Below are positions 53,707 to 64,000 of a DNA stretch of 64,000 nucleotides, piece by piece. Under the pieces are notes generated by a model that was given only the letters and a program-made list of their open reading frames with translations, searched no databases and was not told the DNA's origin. Every line of letters starts with the position of its first letter. Within the stretch, counting starts at the first letter, position 1. The DNA comes from Erpobdella octoculata. Its lineage: Eukaryota > Annelida > Clitellata > Hirudinida > Erpobdellidae. The stretch lies in assembly GCA_963978895.1 (NCBI GenBank), contig OZ022239.1, positions 34,037,542-34,101,541 on the forward strand, read 5' to 3'. Position numbers and translations under genes: made by a program.

Positions 53707-54910
53707 CTGAAATGAAAATTAAGTTGAATCAGATTAAAGTTTAACATCTCGCTTGGTCTGATATAATATTTTTAAATAACAAAAAAATATTGAACAGAAA
53801 GAGGGTATTTTTTTCCAAAGAAGTTGATCGAATGGGGGTTGGGGGGTTAATACTAAACTCTCCTCAACGCAAAACATTTGAGGACCGGGTATAGTGAATC
53901 CTAAATTTCTACAGTTTTTTAAACTTCCACCTATCAAGCACCTTGGCTGCTTAACAAGCGCATTGTCATACCTGGAAATCGCCAGTCAACCATATTGGCC
54001 TGACTTGGCCAGTTTCTTAACAACCGACAACAAATGTGACACTGCTCTAACAATTTAATTTTGAAACAAACTATAGAAATAGGCTTATTTGAAATTTAAC
54101 TTTTATTAATTTGCGACCTCGTCATCTTTCTGAAGTTCAAGGATGACTGTGTTCGAAGACGTTGACCATTCTGGGTAGCTTTTAGACCAAACCCTGGCCA
54201 TTTCTCTGTTGTTTTTTACTAATTTCACAGACGCCTGTCAATTAATTGATGAAAAAGTTAAATTACTGATTAAAGAAGTATCTAAATCATTTAAACCATT
54301 TAACGAGTTGAAAACTGAGTAAGCTCACTGTTGTTCTCTCTTGTGCCGATACCGATACGCTGAATTGGTAAGTTCCATTGACTGGAACTGTGAATTTTCC
54401 GCTTGTGATGTTATAGCTGTTACCAACGTTGGTCACCATATGGTCAAACTTTAAAATTTTATTATCGTCTAGCGGTCCCTGGTTGTCGGTGAGGGCAACG
54501 TAAAATGCTATTTTTTGACGAGGTTGTGCTGGTGGGCCTTGAAGTGGTATGCGAAAAAAGTTAAATTGAATTAAAGACTTAACCTTTAGTAAAATATAAT
54601 TTTTTTTTATTCGTAAAAACGTATTGATAAACAGTGTAAACTTGAGATGGTGACAGATTTTGTTCGTACCCGGTGGGCCTGGGTTACCCGGAGGCCCTGC
54701 ATTTCCACTCGATCCTTTCTCTCCTTTCATGCCTGGAGCTCCCGGGGGTCCAGAAACGGCTCGGACCGAGAATTTCGGAGAAGCATCGCCTTTGCAGTTT
54801 AAATCCAAGTTGCAATAAGCCTCTGAACTTGCAGAAGCGATGTGAGGTGGCGTTGAAAGTGTGATGACGAAAATGAGGAAGAGTGCTGAAACTTTTGTTT
54901 TTAAGTCCAT
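53620..54910 (-). CDS. Collagen-like C1q-domain secreted protein, four exons
   Basis: Minus-strand exons 54910-54670, 54537-54329, 54234-54118 and 53706-53620 total 654 bp, 217 residues, with phases 1, 0, 0. Residues 1-30 form a signal peptide (VSALFLIFVITLS core). Cys residues follow, then a short collagen stretch of Gly-X-Y triplets (about 56-85: GPPGAPGMKGEKG and onward), then a C1q domain: IAFYVALTDNQGPL, FDHMVTNVGNSYN, GKFTVPVNGTYQFSVS, NTVILELQKDDEIWLA and a C-terminal FSGFLLVEN. All ten-strand landmarks are present. The family forms trimers, often recognition molecules in invertebrates. The start is ATG at 54910; a GTG one codon upstream is not needed. Confidence 0.85.
54118..54234 (-). 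CDS. C1q gene exon 3
   Basis: Acceptor TTGACAG, donor GTCGCA. Encodes ASVKLVKNNREMARVW to LELQKDDE, 39 codons, phase 0-0. Reading on instead of splicing would stop after four codons and truncate the C1q fold. Confidence 0.8.
54329..54537 (-). CDS. C1q gene exon 2
   Basis: Acceptor TTCAAG before 54537, donor GTGAGC after 54329. Encodes GPPAQPRQKIAFYVALTDNQ to SAQERTT. Confidence 0.85.
54670..54910 (-). CDS. C1q gene exon 1 (signal peptide and collagen)
   Basis: Ends at donor GTACGA (54669 downward) in phase 1 inside a Gly codon, as is usual for collagen exons. Confidence 0.8.
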
Positions 54911-57900
54911 CACAGGATGATGGCTGAGATGTTTTTTATGAGGCTAAAATTCAATAAATAAATACACAAATAAAGGAATTTAGTTGAGATAGATAATCAA
55001 ATTTATTATTTTAAAGTTCATAAAATTGCTTATTTTAACTCCGAGGATTTCATTTATTTCAACTATTTTTTTATTCTAATCTTCTAGTTATTTTTAACAA
55101 TTTAATCGTTTTATACTTTATGTTTGTAAGAATTACACTTATTTTAAGCGCTCGCGGTGGCGTGTAGAAGAACCTTGAAGATCTCTCTTAGTTGTAACTT
55201 TAAAATGAACTCCAATCGTTTTAAACGTGTATATAGACGAATTCTCTACTTTTATTACAATAATAAGTCAGAGTTAAAAATTTTAGAAGCAGTTGTTTAT
55301 TCTGATATTAGCAGAAGCGTAGCGAGGCGGGGGGGGGGGCAGTGGTAGAAAAGTGTTCCCGGGCGCCTTTTGAAAAAAGCGCCAAAACGTCAATAAGTAA
55401 GTACCTGATGAACAAAGTACCGATGATTACCCCCGGTTATCAGTTGTTGTTTAAAAAAGTGTAAAGGCTTTGGAAAGGTTTTGGACTACCCCAACTCCCC
55501 GGTCATCAGCTATTTCTGAAGAGAATAACTTAAAAAAAACTTAGAGAAAATTAATCAATGGGGTGTTTTTTGGATCCACCTTTAGATTTTAATTTGTATT
55601 ATTGCTTCGGGCCAGCTTAACCATTTCCATAACATTTTCAAACCAATTTGGTTGGACCTCAAAATTTATAATAACTATTAACTCAATGTAGTATGAACTC
55701 ATGTACATCGTGTTTGCTAACAAAAATCAGGGTGTTTGCGTGGTAAACAAACCAATCAAGACAATGACCTTTGAGTTGAAAAATTGTATATTATCTGATT
55801 TCTGTTGAGCCTAATTTGTCGCCTACGTTTGTGATTAGAAACAGATAATCTCTTAAAACTCAAACAAGTTCTGTAAATAGATCACTATTAATTGGCGAGA
55901 AGAATATAATGACAACTATTTTTTAAATTGCTTTCCGTTATATTATTTTATTCTGTTAGGCCACTCGCGCCCTCTTTCATAGGCTGGCTAAACTAAACTA
56001 AGGCGGTCATTCTGACTCTGGCCTAGCCGGCTTGTAATGCCGCTAATCTTTTGAACAACAGGTTTACTGGTTCAGACCCCTGTAAAACGCAACCAAGTAA
56101 AAGCGGCTAAATCAGATAGAAGATTAGAGTAATGTCAAATTGATTTGAGTTAGAACATGTAGTCTGTTTAAAAGTGTTTGTTTTAATTCATTTATTCAGG
56201 CTATAACGGGAACGTTAATAGCCAGTTATATGATACAAGTAGCAATCCAAAAAGTAGAAGTGAAAGTTTGCAATTTTTTTCTATTTTTTTAAACAGTTCT
56301 TGATTAATATTCTTTTAGGTTTAGATTTAATTTTAGAAAGATGAGATTTTTGAGTCCTTAATAGTTTAACCTGAAGATCATTTGATTTCTCTCAGTCCAT
56401 GAACCATATTTGAACAGTATTTTCTATTATTTGTTATTAAACAAAATAATGATAGATAAAACGATTATTTTAATTTTCAAGTTGTTTCGCTTGTTTTTAA
56501 ATTAAAATGTTAAAAGTGAACTATTTGATAAAATTGCAACTATTTCTATACAACCAACCTCTGCTATTTTTAAAAGAATATTACGTTACAGTAAATCTTC
56601 CAGTAAATTCAACCGTTTCAAGTTTGATTATAAATATAAGTTTCAAAATAAATACTTGTTTGTAATTTAAATCAGATGCCGCATAGAATATTCTCAATTC
56701 CACATGTATATATAACTTAAAAGAATCAAGCACGGCTTATATATAATTGTCTGATAAGCAATAACTCAAGTAGAGGAAGATAAAACGTATATACAATATA
56801 TGTATGTATGTATGTATGTATACACACCGCAACTGGTTAAGCGTTTATATAATCTTAACTTTACAAATTCATAAAATCAGTTAAATAATTATAAAAGTCT
56901 TGTTACAATGATAGAGTTATTAACTGTTTTTAATCAATATTAATAGCATACCATTTCTTTTTGAAATTCGAGCATGATTTTTGTTTGTAATAAACGTTAT
57001 TGAGAGATGAACTTCATGAAACTTCAGAACATCAGTTATCGCAGAGGACTTTAAAAAATATACACAAGTCTGAGAATCAGCTCTATGACGATATTATCTT
57101 TATGGCTCGGCGGTTTGTAAATGAATAAAATAATGCAAAAAGTCTTTAAACATAGTCTTTGCTTTTCATGCATGAGTTTTGTTTTATTTTGTGATTTATT
57201 CGAGTGGTTTTAACAAAGAATCTGAGGTTTCTTACAACATAATATCAAAAGTGACTTTTATACCTTAGCAACAAAAATGTTATGTTTTGTCAGCAATTTT
57301 AAAATATGAAATAATTTTTTTTACAAAACAAGCAATTAAAAAATTATTATTATCATAAATAATAACAAATTTAATAACAAATTGCTGGTTTATGTCGTAA
57401 GCGCGTTCCATTTAAATTTTCCGCAAGGAGTCACCAGCAGTGAGAAATATATTGCTGTATGAGAACCTTTGTCAATGCAATGAAACATTGACAGACTGTT
57501 GTGAGTTATGAGTTTACAGTCGTTTGCTTACAGTTGCCTGTCAAAAAATAATGAGTTATAGCTGAGACGATTCTTGTTTATGGCAAAAAGTAAAATCAAT
57601 ACATGGAAAATGTCCAAGTTTCCACGAGGAACTTTTTTTTCTGTACATGGCATTTTTTTAAGGACAATTTAACTTTTCTTACTTTAAAAACATGTTTGCT
57701 CTGATCTCTGCAATATGTCAACAATTCTTATCTTAAGTTTGCGTTGTTTTTCAACATAACTCGGAGACTTTCTCACTAAATGGTTTATATCTTTGTTTTT
57801 TACACACTTTTACTTAACTTGACTTCTCTGTTTGTCGATCTGTAGTCAAATTTGCAACCGATTTTAAACTAACTTCCCGATCAGCTAGAGACTTACAAAT

Positions 57901-58572
57901 TTAAACATACCTCCGAACTGATTAACTGATTCGATCACATTTTTGGATCGTTTGAACAAAATTTGATTAGCTAATTATTTGTGATATTTTATTGTCTATG
58001 CTAATATGTTTGTTGTTTATGTAGTAAAAATATAAAAGTGTGTTTTTAAAATACTTTGTGTTTGCTTCACTTGTTTAATTTGTGTAAGTTGAACAAAATG
58101 CTCAAAATATAGCATATTGGAATAGTTACGTGTATTTCTTTAGGCCGAATGCTACTCAATATTTAAAAGCATGGTTTGCTGACTTTAATGTACGCCTTGC
58201 CTCAACAATGATCACCAGTTTAGTTATTGCAGCTCTATTAAATACTATCTTTATGTAATTAGTAAACCCTACAAATGCTTATGTCGAGCTTGCAATAGTT
58301 TAAGCGTCATTTTAGTTGAACTTGTGTGGTGCTATAAATAACAGTTGAACCTAAACGCTGATTTAAACATTATAGCTCAATAAACCTTTCGATTTAAAAT
58401 CATATAGTTAGATTGACTTGCTAAACATTTGTCGGTCATTTATTGTTCAACGTAGATTCAAAATTTGAATATAATTTTTAATTAAATTCAAATAAATGTT
58501 TGTTAATTAATTTTTAAACAAGATAAGTTAATAAAAATTTAGTTCTTTTGTCTAGCATTTCTTACTTTCAGT
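54911..58572. other. Intergenic sequence with scattered repeats
   Basis: No gene. Contains a G11 run in GCGAGGCGGGG (about 55322-55340), a tRNA-like SINE at 55975-56095 and a short (GTAT)n at 56800-56820. ORFs here are short and lack homology I can recognise. Confidence 0.5.
55975..56095 (+). mobile_element. Possible tRNA-derived SINE
   Basis: TGGCCTAGCCGG (box A-like) and GGTTCAGACCC (box B-like) 36 bp apart, in a GC-richer island of about 120 bp. Confidence 0.4.
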
Positions 58573-58628
58573 TTAAGTATACGAGACCTTTCTGAAACTG
58601 ACATGGTTCTGATCATCATATAGCAAAT
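58573..58628 (-). CDS. PAN-ILEI gene exon 4
   Basis: Acceptor TTTTTCAG before 58628, 18 codons (LLYDDQNHVSFRKVSYT and stop). The paralogue has a matching NLRCNNRNFVNF and stop at 61411-61373, so the exon is likely real. Confidence 0.55.
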
Positions 58629-60164
58629 CTGAAAAATAAATGCAAATTTCAATTGAGTATAAACGTACACAGAAACTTATGTTGTTTTTCTGATTTTGTT
58701 AGCATCCGGTGTTTTGTGTGTGTACAGTCGTTCAAATAAATATAAAAGCTAACTTTCAACAACGAGTTCAACAACAAGAGCTGTCCCTCCATTTGCCACT
58801 TTGGCAATCGATTTGTCGGGATAACCTGTCTGAAGGGAAAACAAATACTTTCCTCGCCACTGTAGGCCAGTAAGATACACGCCCTGGCTGTTGAGGAAAG
58901 GCTCAATGCTCGCTATGTTAGAAAATGGTTCATCGTAACTGTAAGCCATAATCACAGTGCCTACCGGAGAGCTCTAGAACACCAAATGAGTCAAAGACTA
59001 AGAAAACCACTGAAGAAACAATTTTTAATTCACGATTTAAATCGCTTTATATAAACTGTAATCTGTCATATATTATAGTTTTAGAAATATATTGAATTAA
59101 TAAATCGCATTGCAGAAGCAAATGGACACATTAATGAAACAATTTTTTACTCTATAAACCATCTTATCCATATTTTAAAGTAATAAAAACAACAATTCAG
59201 TTAATAGTCAGTTGTCGTTTTTAACGCCGTTTCGAAAATCGACAGAAAACCAAAACCAGCAGTGACTGGGTGCCGAAGAACCCACACTCTGTAATGAACT
59301 AACTTGAATATAGTTTTGATACTGAGCTGAGACGGCGGTACTTGCGTAGTAATTGTAATTGGTCAACCTGCTTGTATGGCACGTCACCGGATTGAGGGTT
59401 ACGAGGACCACTCCACGTGATGTGATGCGGATCCTTCCTGTTCCCTGAACCTCAAAAAATCCTGGTCCGTTGGCTTGATAGTATCCAAAACTGCTTATAT
59501 TTACATAGCAGATACCTTTGAACAAATAAAAAATAAAGGTATTGATAATGGTAGTACTAATATTTTTAAAATGTTTTTTTTTGTGCAGCATTAAGTCATT
59601 TTTATTTTGCTTTTAAATATAATTTGTTTGAGTTAGTGTTGAGCAAAATATATACCATTAATAAAGAAATAAAATACTTTATAAAACAACATCCAAACTT
59701 AATTTAGATTAACTTACAAAGACCAAAACTATTATTAAAAAACTGTTATTAAAACCACTACGAATGTTCAGAAAATGTAGTTGATTTCAACGTTAACGTT
59801 AACAATGTACACATATTTAACTTTAAAAGCACTTACTTCCCATTAAGTATAACTGACACGGTAACAAATTTTTAACTGTAACACCATCTCTAAGATCTGC
59901 ATAGAGATTACAAGCCTTCGTCTTGTTGGATATTTCAGTTATTTGTATGGCAGAACAGTTTTCTCGTTTTGCACACGTAACAGCACAATGAATGTATGTA
60001 AACTGGTAATCAATGTCATATGAGAAATTTTCTTTTGGTCTTGTAATAGAACACATGGTACTGTTCATTCTCACTAGTCTTCTGAAAGTGTCACTTCTGA
60101 TACAGTTTGTAATTTCACACAGGAACAGCAATGAAATTATTTTTATTTGAAAACTTAAAGTCAT
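58573..60164 (-). CDS. Secreted PAN-like plus ILEI/PANDER-like protein, four exons
   Basis: Minus-strand exons 60164-59837, 59515-59304, 58973-58754 and 58628-58573 total 816 bp, 271 residues, with phases 1, 0, 1. Residues 1-21 form a signal peptide (MTLSFQIKIISLLFLCEITN). A cysteine module (CAVTCAKRENCSAIQ, KACNLY) has the same C-x3-C-x5-C spacing as the PAN-like genes. Residues about 111-256 (CYVNISSFGYYQANGPGFFEV, RGVVLVTLNPVTC, then SPVGTVIMAYSYDEP) match the layout of the ILEI/PANDER domain of FAM3-type proteins: FEV, RG-x-x-x-V-x-LNP, and GTVIMAYSYDE across the exon 2-3 junction. If exon 2 is not spliced it ends at 59208 (211 residues). If exon 3 is not spliced it ends at 58749 (254 residues). 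Confidence 0.7.
58754..58973 (-). CDS. PAN-ILEI gene exon 3
   Basis: Acceptor TTCTAG before 58973 (phase 0). Encodes SSPVGTVIMAYSYDEPFSN to VVELVVE. Donor GTTAGC after 58754 (phase 1). Confidence 0.7.
59304..59515 (-). CDS. PAN-ILEI gene exon 2
   Basis: Acceptor TTCAAAG before 59515, donor GTTAGT after 59304 (phase 0). Encodes ICYVNISSFGYYQ to YQNYIQ, first half of the ILEI-like domain. Confidence 0.7.
59837..60164 (-). CDS. PAN-ILEI gene exon 1
   Basis: ATG at 60164, chosen because the paralogue at 62662 starts at the same place (MALNFQ against MTLSFQ). An upstream in-frame ATG at 60203 would add 13 residues. Donor GTAAGT after 59837, phase 1. Confidence 0.75.
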
Positions 60165-61372
60165 ATTGCGTAATGAACTGTTTACTATTAATAATTTTTT
60201 CAAGAAATAAGCTGGAAATTATTAACTATATGTGATTGAGAGTTTTGCTCACAAAATAATAAATTATATTATGTTTGGATGTAAAAACGGTTGGTTTTTT
60301 AGTTGTAAATTAAATTTCTAAATCTATTTTATTTAACTAAAATGGTTGTCATAAACAACCAGACATGTTGTTGGTTACCATTGTCAATGTTGTAGCTAAT
60401 CGTTATCTCGCTTCATTTATCGCACAAGTTCTCAAAATTATTGACAACTTCCGTTTTCAACGAGACTAAAATTGAATTTAAATTTTAAACTAATAAATTA
60501 CAAAATTCGTATATTTATCTTTTTCGATGTTTTACTTTCAATAGCTCAAATACCACTGAAGAAAATATTGAATGGTTCAATGTACTAGCTTTGCATTTGA
60601 ATATTGAATACGATTAAAAACGATTTAAAATGTAATAAAAATTAAAATAATTATTTTAAAATGTTTGCTGTTTTTATGCATTATTTATTTTTATTATAAT
60701 TTTTGGGCGCTGGTGGTAATACGGTAAAGCGTTCACCTGTCGGCTTAAGGTAAGCGGATACCGGCAAACCATAAACTGTGAAAAACATACAAGTAAACGA
60801 GTTTAATTTCAAATTTTATTAAACTTGAACTTAAATATCGTGAAGTTGGTCATTCTGTAACTCATCCAACAGTATTTTAAGCATAACTTATATTTTACGC
60901 ATCAACAACTATTAGTGACAATCTGTTAAAGCCATCTACAATACTGTGTAACTGAAAATATACTCTGTGCAGTTCAAGTGAACTTACTTTTTTAAGCACT
61001 TAAAGTCTTGTAACTGCGAGTTATAATATGGCATTGTTCTTTCCGAAGTTAATCAGATTTCTTATACTTTCTGACATGTGTCAGCGAGCGTTTGGAAAAC
61101 AATACCAACCATTATCAGGATCTCCTGTACAATAACTTCAATCAAATCGAAATTTGAAACTTGTATTCCATTATTATTGATAATCGACTTTTGTGTTTAT
61201 AATTTGATTTATTCTATTTCATACTCCTTAGTTCCTTCGTTCAAAATTTATATTTTTTCCAAAACACATTTGTTTGATTCTACTGTGAATAAGAAAAATA
61301 AAATAAAACAATGTAACACATTCTATCCAAATCACATTCAATGTTTGATGCATTAATTGTATATGACACTTT
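60165..61372. other. Intergenic spacer between the two ILEI-type genes
   Basis: AT-rich. A SINE head fragment lies at 60705-60770 (GGTAAAGCGTTCACCTGTCG). The frame at 61078-61356 has no recognisable feature and probably is not coding. Confidence 0.45.
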
Positions 61373-62662
61373 TCAGAAGTTCACAAAATTTCGATTGTTA
61401 CAGCGCAAATCTGAAAAAAAAACTAAATTTAATAATGTCTTTTTTTATTAATTATTTATTTTACTCATCAATAAACATTTATTTATTAATATTGCTTAAA
61501 TAACTCATTTTCAACAACAATTTCAGTGAAAAGAGATGTTCCAAGATAGCCAATTTTTGAAAACGAATTTACAGGAAATCCAGTTTGAATTGCAAACATA
61601 AGTTTTCCTCTGAACTTTAACCCGGACAGAGAAATTCTTGAGTGTTGAGAAAAAAAAATGATACCTGCTATATTTGTTGATGGCTCATCAAAACTGTAAA
61701 CCATTATTACTGTTCTTTTAGGATAGTCCTAGTACAGCAAAAAAAACAATTTTAATTTAATTTTTAATAGATACTATAGCTAATGCTATTAATCATGTGG
61801 ATAGATTCATCTGATCAAAGTGAAAATCCATGGATATAATTGAACAATAATTCTATTTTTTTAAACGCAAAAAGCACAAGTCATAACTCCAAAAACTTTG
61901 AAATAAGAAATTATTTATTTAAAATTAATTTAAAACAAAAATAAGTCTGAGAAACAAAATAAAAATATTGCATATAATTGTTATATTCATAAACTGTGCC
62001 GTACAAAAACAACCAATTATTCAATATAACTTTGAAATTGATTCAACATCAGAGTAATAATCAAATTTTGTCAGTTTACATGTTTGGCAGGTTACCGGAT
62101 CATGTGTAACCAGAATTGCTCCAATGCTGATCTTTCCTTTTTCTTGCACCTAAAAAAAAAACCAGGTCCCCAAGCTTCGCTGTACGAATAACTGCTTATG
62201 TGCTTATGTTTACATAACACATTCCTTAAAACATAATATATTTAATATCATTAAAAATGTTTAATGAAAGATATTTGTTTTGTCATTCTACAAAATATTT
62301 GCCAACTGCAACATAATATCAAAAGTGACTCTTATACCTTAGCAAAAAAAATGTATTGTTTGTATGGAACATAATTTTAACAATGTAATTTGTTTACTAC
62401 TTACTTGCCATTGAGTATAACTGACACGTTAACAAGTTATTCTGAGTAACACCACAGTTTTCTTGCTTTGCACACATAACAGCACAATGAATGTATATAA
62501 ACTGGTAATCAATGTCATATGAAAAATCTTTTTTGGTCTTGTAATAAAACACATGGTACTGTTCATCCTCTCTATTTTTCTAAAGGGGTCACTTCTGATA
62601 CAAGTTGTGAGTTCCCAGAGAAACCACATAATCAAAAATGTTGCTTGAAAGTTTAAAGCCAT
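61373..62662 (-). pseudogene. Broken paralogue of the PAN-ILEI gene
   Basis: Exon 1 (62662-62405) keeps MALNFQ, CIRSDPFRK, MNSTMCFITRPK and the GTAAGT donor, but a one-base change in an A run (near 62530) shifts frame. About 27 codons are missing, and CAVMCAKQENCG continues in another frame. Exon 2 (about 62222-62035) has CYVNIS followed by a stop and later HDPVTCQTC out of frame. Exon 3 (61728-61486) is open (DYPKRTVIMVYSFDEP to VVENELFKQY), but its donor has changed from GT to GA. Exon 4 remains at 61411-61373. Several independent lesions indicate a pseudogene. Confidence 0.75.
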
Positions 62663-63470
62663 TCTCTCAAAATTCGATTAAAATCCTTATCTGAAACGTT
62701 AGACTAAAGTATTAACTTTTATAAAATAACTTTGACTCTTAATTCCTGTTGTAGATCATAATTTGATCATTTTAGTTGTTGCCTCTTCTTTTTCCAGTCT
62801 TGGGACTGGCTCGCAAATGGTGAGGCAGAGTTATATATTTTAATTTGTATGTATGTATGCATATGTTCCTGAGTTTATAATAACAAGCATATTCCTGTTT
62901 TAAATTTTCAACAATTGATGTGAAAATATTTGATGTAAGATCGTTTTGCAGTTGTACATAAACATTTGTAATTAATTTAAACGTTTTTAATTGTCGACAC
63001 AAGGAAGATTGGTTCAGGCAAGCTTTTATTTTTTCCACTAATGTCGTTTAAAGAAATCTCATGCAAGCAGCATTAATGCGTTCAAAAATAGTCTGATCTT
63101 TCCATGGAGAATCTTAAAATGATCGATCAAGAGCCTCAAGCGATGTTTTATGGGTCGTTATGCATTAATGCCAAACAATGAATCTGTCTTTCGGCAATGT
63201 TTTACCATGACTGATGATTTGAAATGTTGCAAGTTTTGGGAGTTTTAATGAATTGCATGTTCAATGGTAATTCTTAATTGGTACGAGCAATTTTTCTACT
63301 TTGTTATGATTGTATAATACTTTTCAATACTGTTTATTTTTACCAGTTATCTCCAGAGCACATTTTTATAATATACTAACAGTAAGACTATTTTGTCCAA
63401 AAAAACGTTTTTTTTTAAGGATAACGGGTAGTGAGCTAAACATTCTAGAAAGGTACTATCAAAGCAATAA
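62663..63470. other. Intergenic spacer
   Basis: Contains an inverted copy of the AGTCCCAAG interspersed repeat at 62775-62835 and an ATGT-rich stretch. The 88-codon minus frame at 62772-63038 shows no domain. Confidence 0.45.
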
Positions 63471-63839
63471 ATGTTGTTGATATGGTTCATTATTGTCTTA
63501 CATGTTGTTTATGGTCGTGGCTGTCAACTCATCCGATTAAGATTATTGAAGTCACACCTCTCCGTCGATAATGACTTACTGACAGATTGGCAAATGTTTT
63601 TAATTCTACTTTTTCTCAATAATTTCACAATAGATGTACCTGACCAAACTTTCAACAGCAAAACGGACAATAAACTAGAATGCCAGCAACCTCAAAACCA
63701 CACAAAAAAAATCATAATTTTCCAACCCATCTTTTTGAAAAAAAGGTTAATAATTTGCAACTACAATAATGATAAACCCGTGTGCCTTGATCATGTTTTG
63801 TTGACTGGTTTGCTAAAACATAAATTTGTTTTCTTTTAA
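63471..63839 (+). CDS. Hypothetical ORF with N-terminal hydrophobic segment
   Basis: 122 codons from ATG 63471. The start MLLIWFIIVLHVVYG looks like a signal peptide, but the rest (Asn/Lys/Leu-rich) matches nothing I know. A TTTCACAATAG acceptor-like site at about 63634 and a GT after VVY (phase 1) could mean the first exon of another secreted gene running out of the window. It may equally be chance in AT-rich DNA. Confidence 0.25.
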   Translation: MLLIWFIIVLHVVYGRGCQLIRLRLLKSHLSVDNDLLTDWQMFLILLFLNNFTIDVPDQTFNSKTDNKLECQQPQNHTKKIIIFQPIFLKKRLIICNYNNDKPVCLDHVLLTGLLKHKFVFF

Positions 63840-64000
63840 AAATAATAATTATTGAAATAATAAAAAAATAATATAATAATAAATCATAATATAATAAAAA
63901 TAAATAATAACAAATTCTAAAAAGTTAAATTAAAAAAAACATTTTGTGACTTTCGAACGTCATAGCTTGATGGTAAACAAAAAAATTTCTGTTTACGATC
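63840..64000. other. AT-rich end of window
   Basis: A-rich runs of AATAAT type; nothing else visible. Confidence 0.5.

Noticed and set aside
59208..59303. Reading through exon 2 of the PAN-ILEI gene as the normal gene end
   Set aside because: It would cut the ILEI-like domain in half; GTTAGT at 59303 and the in-phase AG at 58974 restore the second half. Kept as a possible isoform only.
61078..61356. 92-codon ORF in the spacer between the ILEI-type genes
   Set aside because: No domain, signal peptide, splice context or paralogue; composition like surrounding AT-rich DNA.

Overview
The window is eukaryotic, AT-rich and intron-bearing: coding exons of 50-370 bp with GT/AG borders sit between long introns and spacers packed with transposable elements and (TA)n runs. 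Secreted multi-module proteins, a collagen-C1q gene, L2/CR1-type LINEs, tRNA-derived SINEs, Helitrons, a Penelope-like fragment and a MULE suggest an invertebrate animal. A lophotrochozoan such as a mollusc is my guess, but the sequence does not fix the phylum.

Layout. (1) 280-11560, + strand: 3' part of 'copy A', a gene for a secreted protein built of about 87-residue cysteine modules that resemble PAN/Apple domains (C-x3-C-x5/6-C-x12-C). Its introns hold a composite Helitron, a Helitron Rep fragment and a LINE nested in a LINE nested in a Helitron. (2) 11690-29800: intergenic transposon field with a hAT remnant split by a Helitron, a Penelope-like fragment that folds as a hammerhead ribozyme, an intronless CDK-like kinase (minus strand, 16880-18157), further Helitrons, and a 4.2-kb Ty3/gypsy-type LTR element inserted in a Helitron helicase pseudogene. 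(3) 29859-52285, + strand: 'copy B', a complete paralogue of copy A with ten exons, all in phase, predicting 804 residues: signal peptide, two successive I-II-III module triplets, modules IV and V, and a tail. After the first triplet lies a small extra exon with its own stop (exon T), and copy A has the matching exon at the matching place. The introns hold intact Helitrons, an LTR/gag remnant, a MULE and a P-element-like pseudogene. (4) 53620-54910, minus strand: a four-exon collagen-C1q gene. (5) 58573-60164, minus strand: a four-exon gene joining one PAN-like module to what looks like an ILEI/PANDER (FAM3) domain, with a broken paralogue at 61373-62662.

The host genes therefore form a local group of secreted, cysteine-rich or C1q proteins that share a PAN-like module, plausibly matrix, mucus or recognition proteins. 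Most other sequence is mobile DNA: at least four Helitron families (TC...CTAG ends inserted between A and T), two LINEs, a hAT, a MULE, a P-like element, two LTR elements, a Penelope-like element and SINEs. Many nestings can be dated relative to each other. All exon models were built by eye from splice motifs, phase continuity and paralogue comparison; no transcript or database evidence was available.
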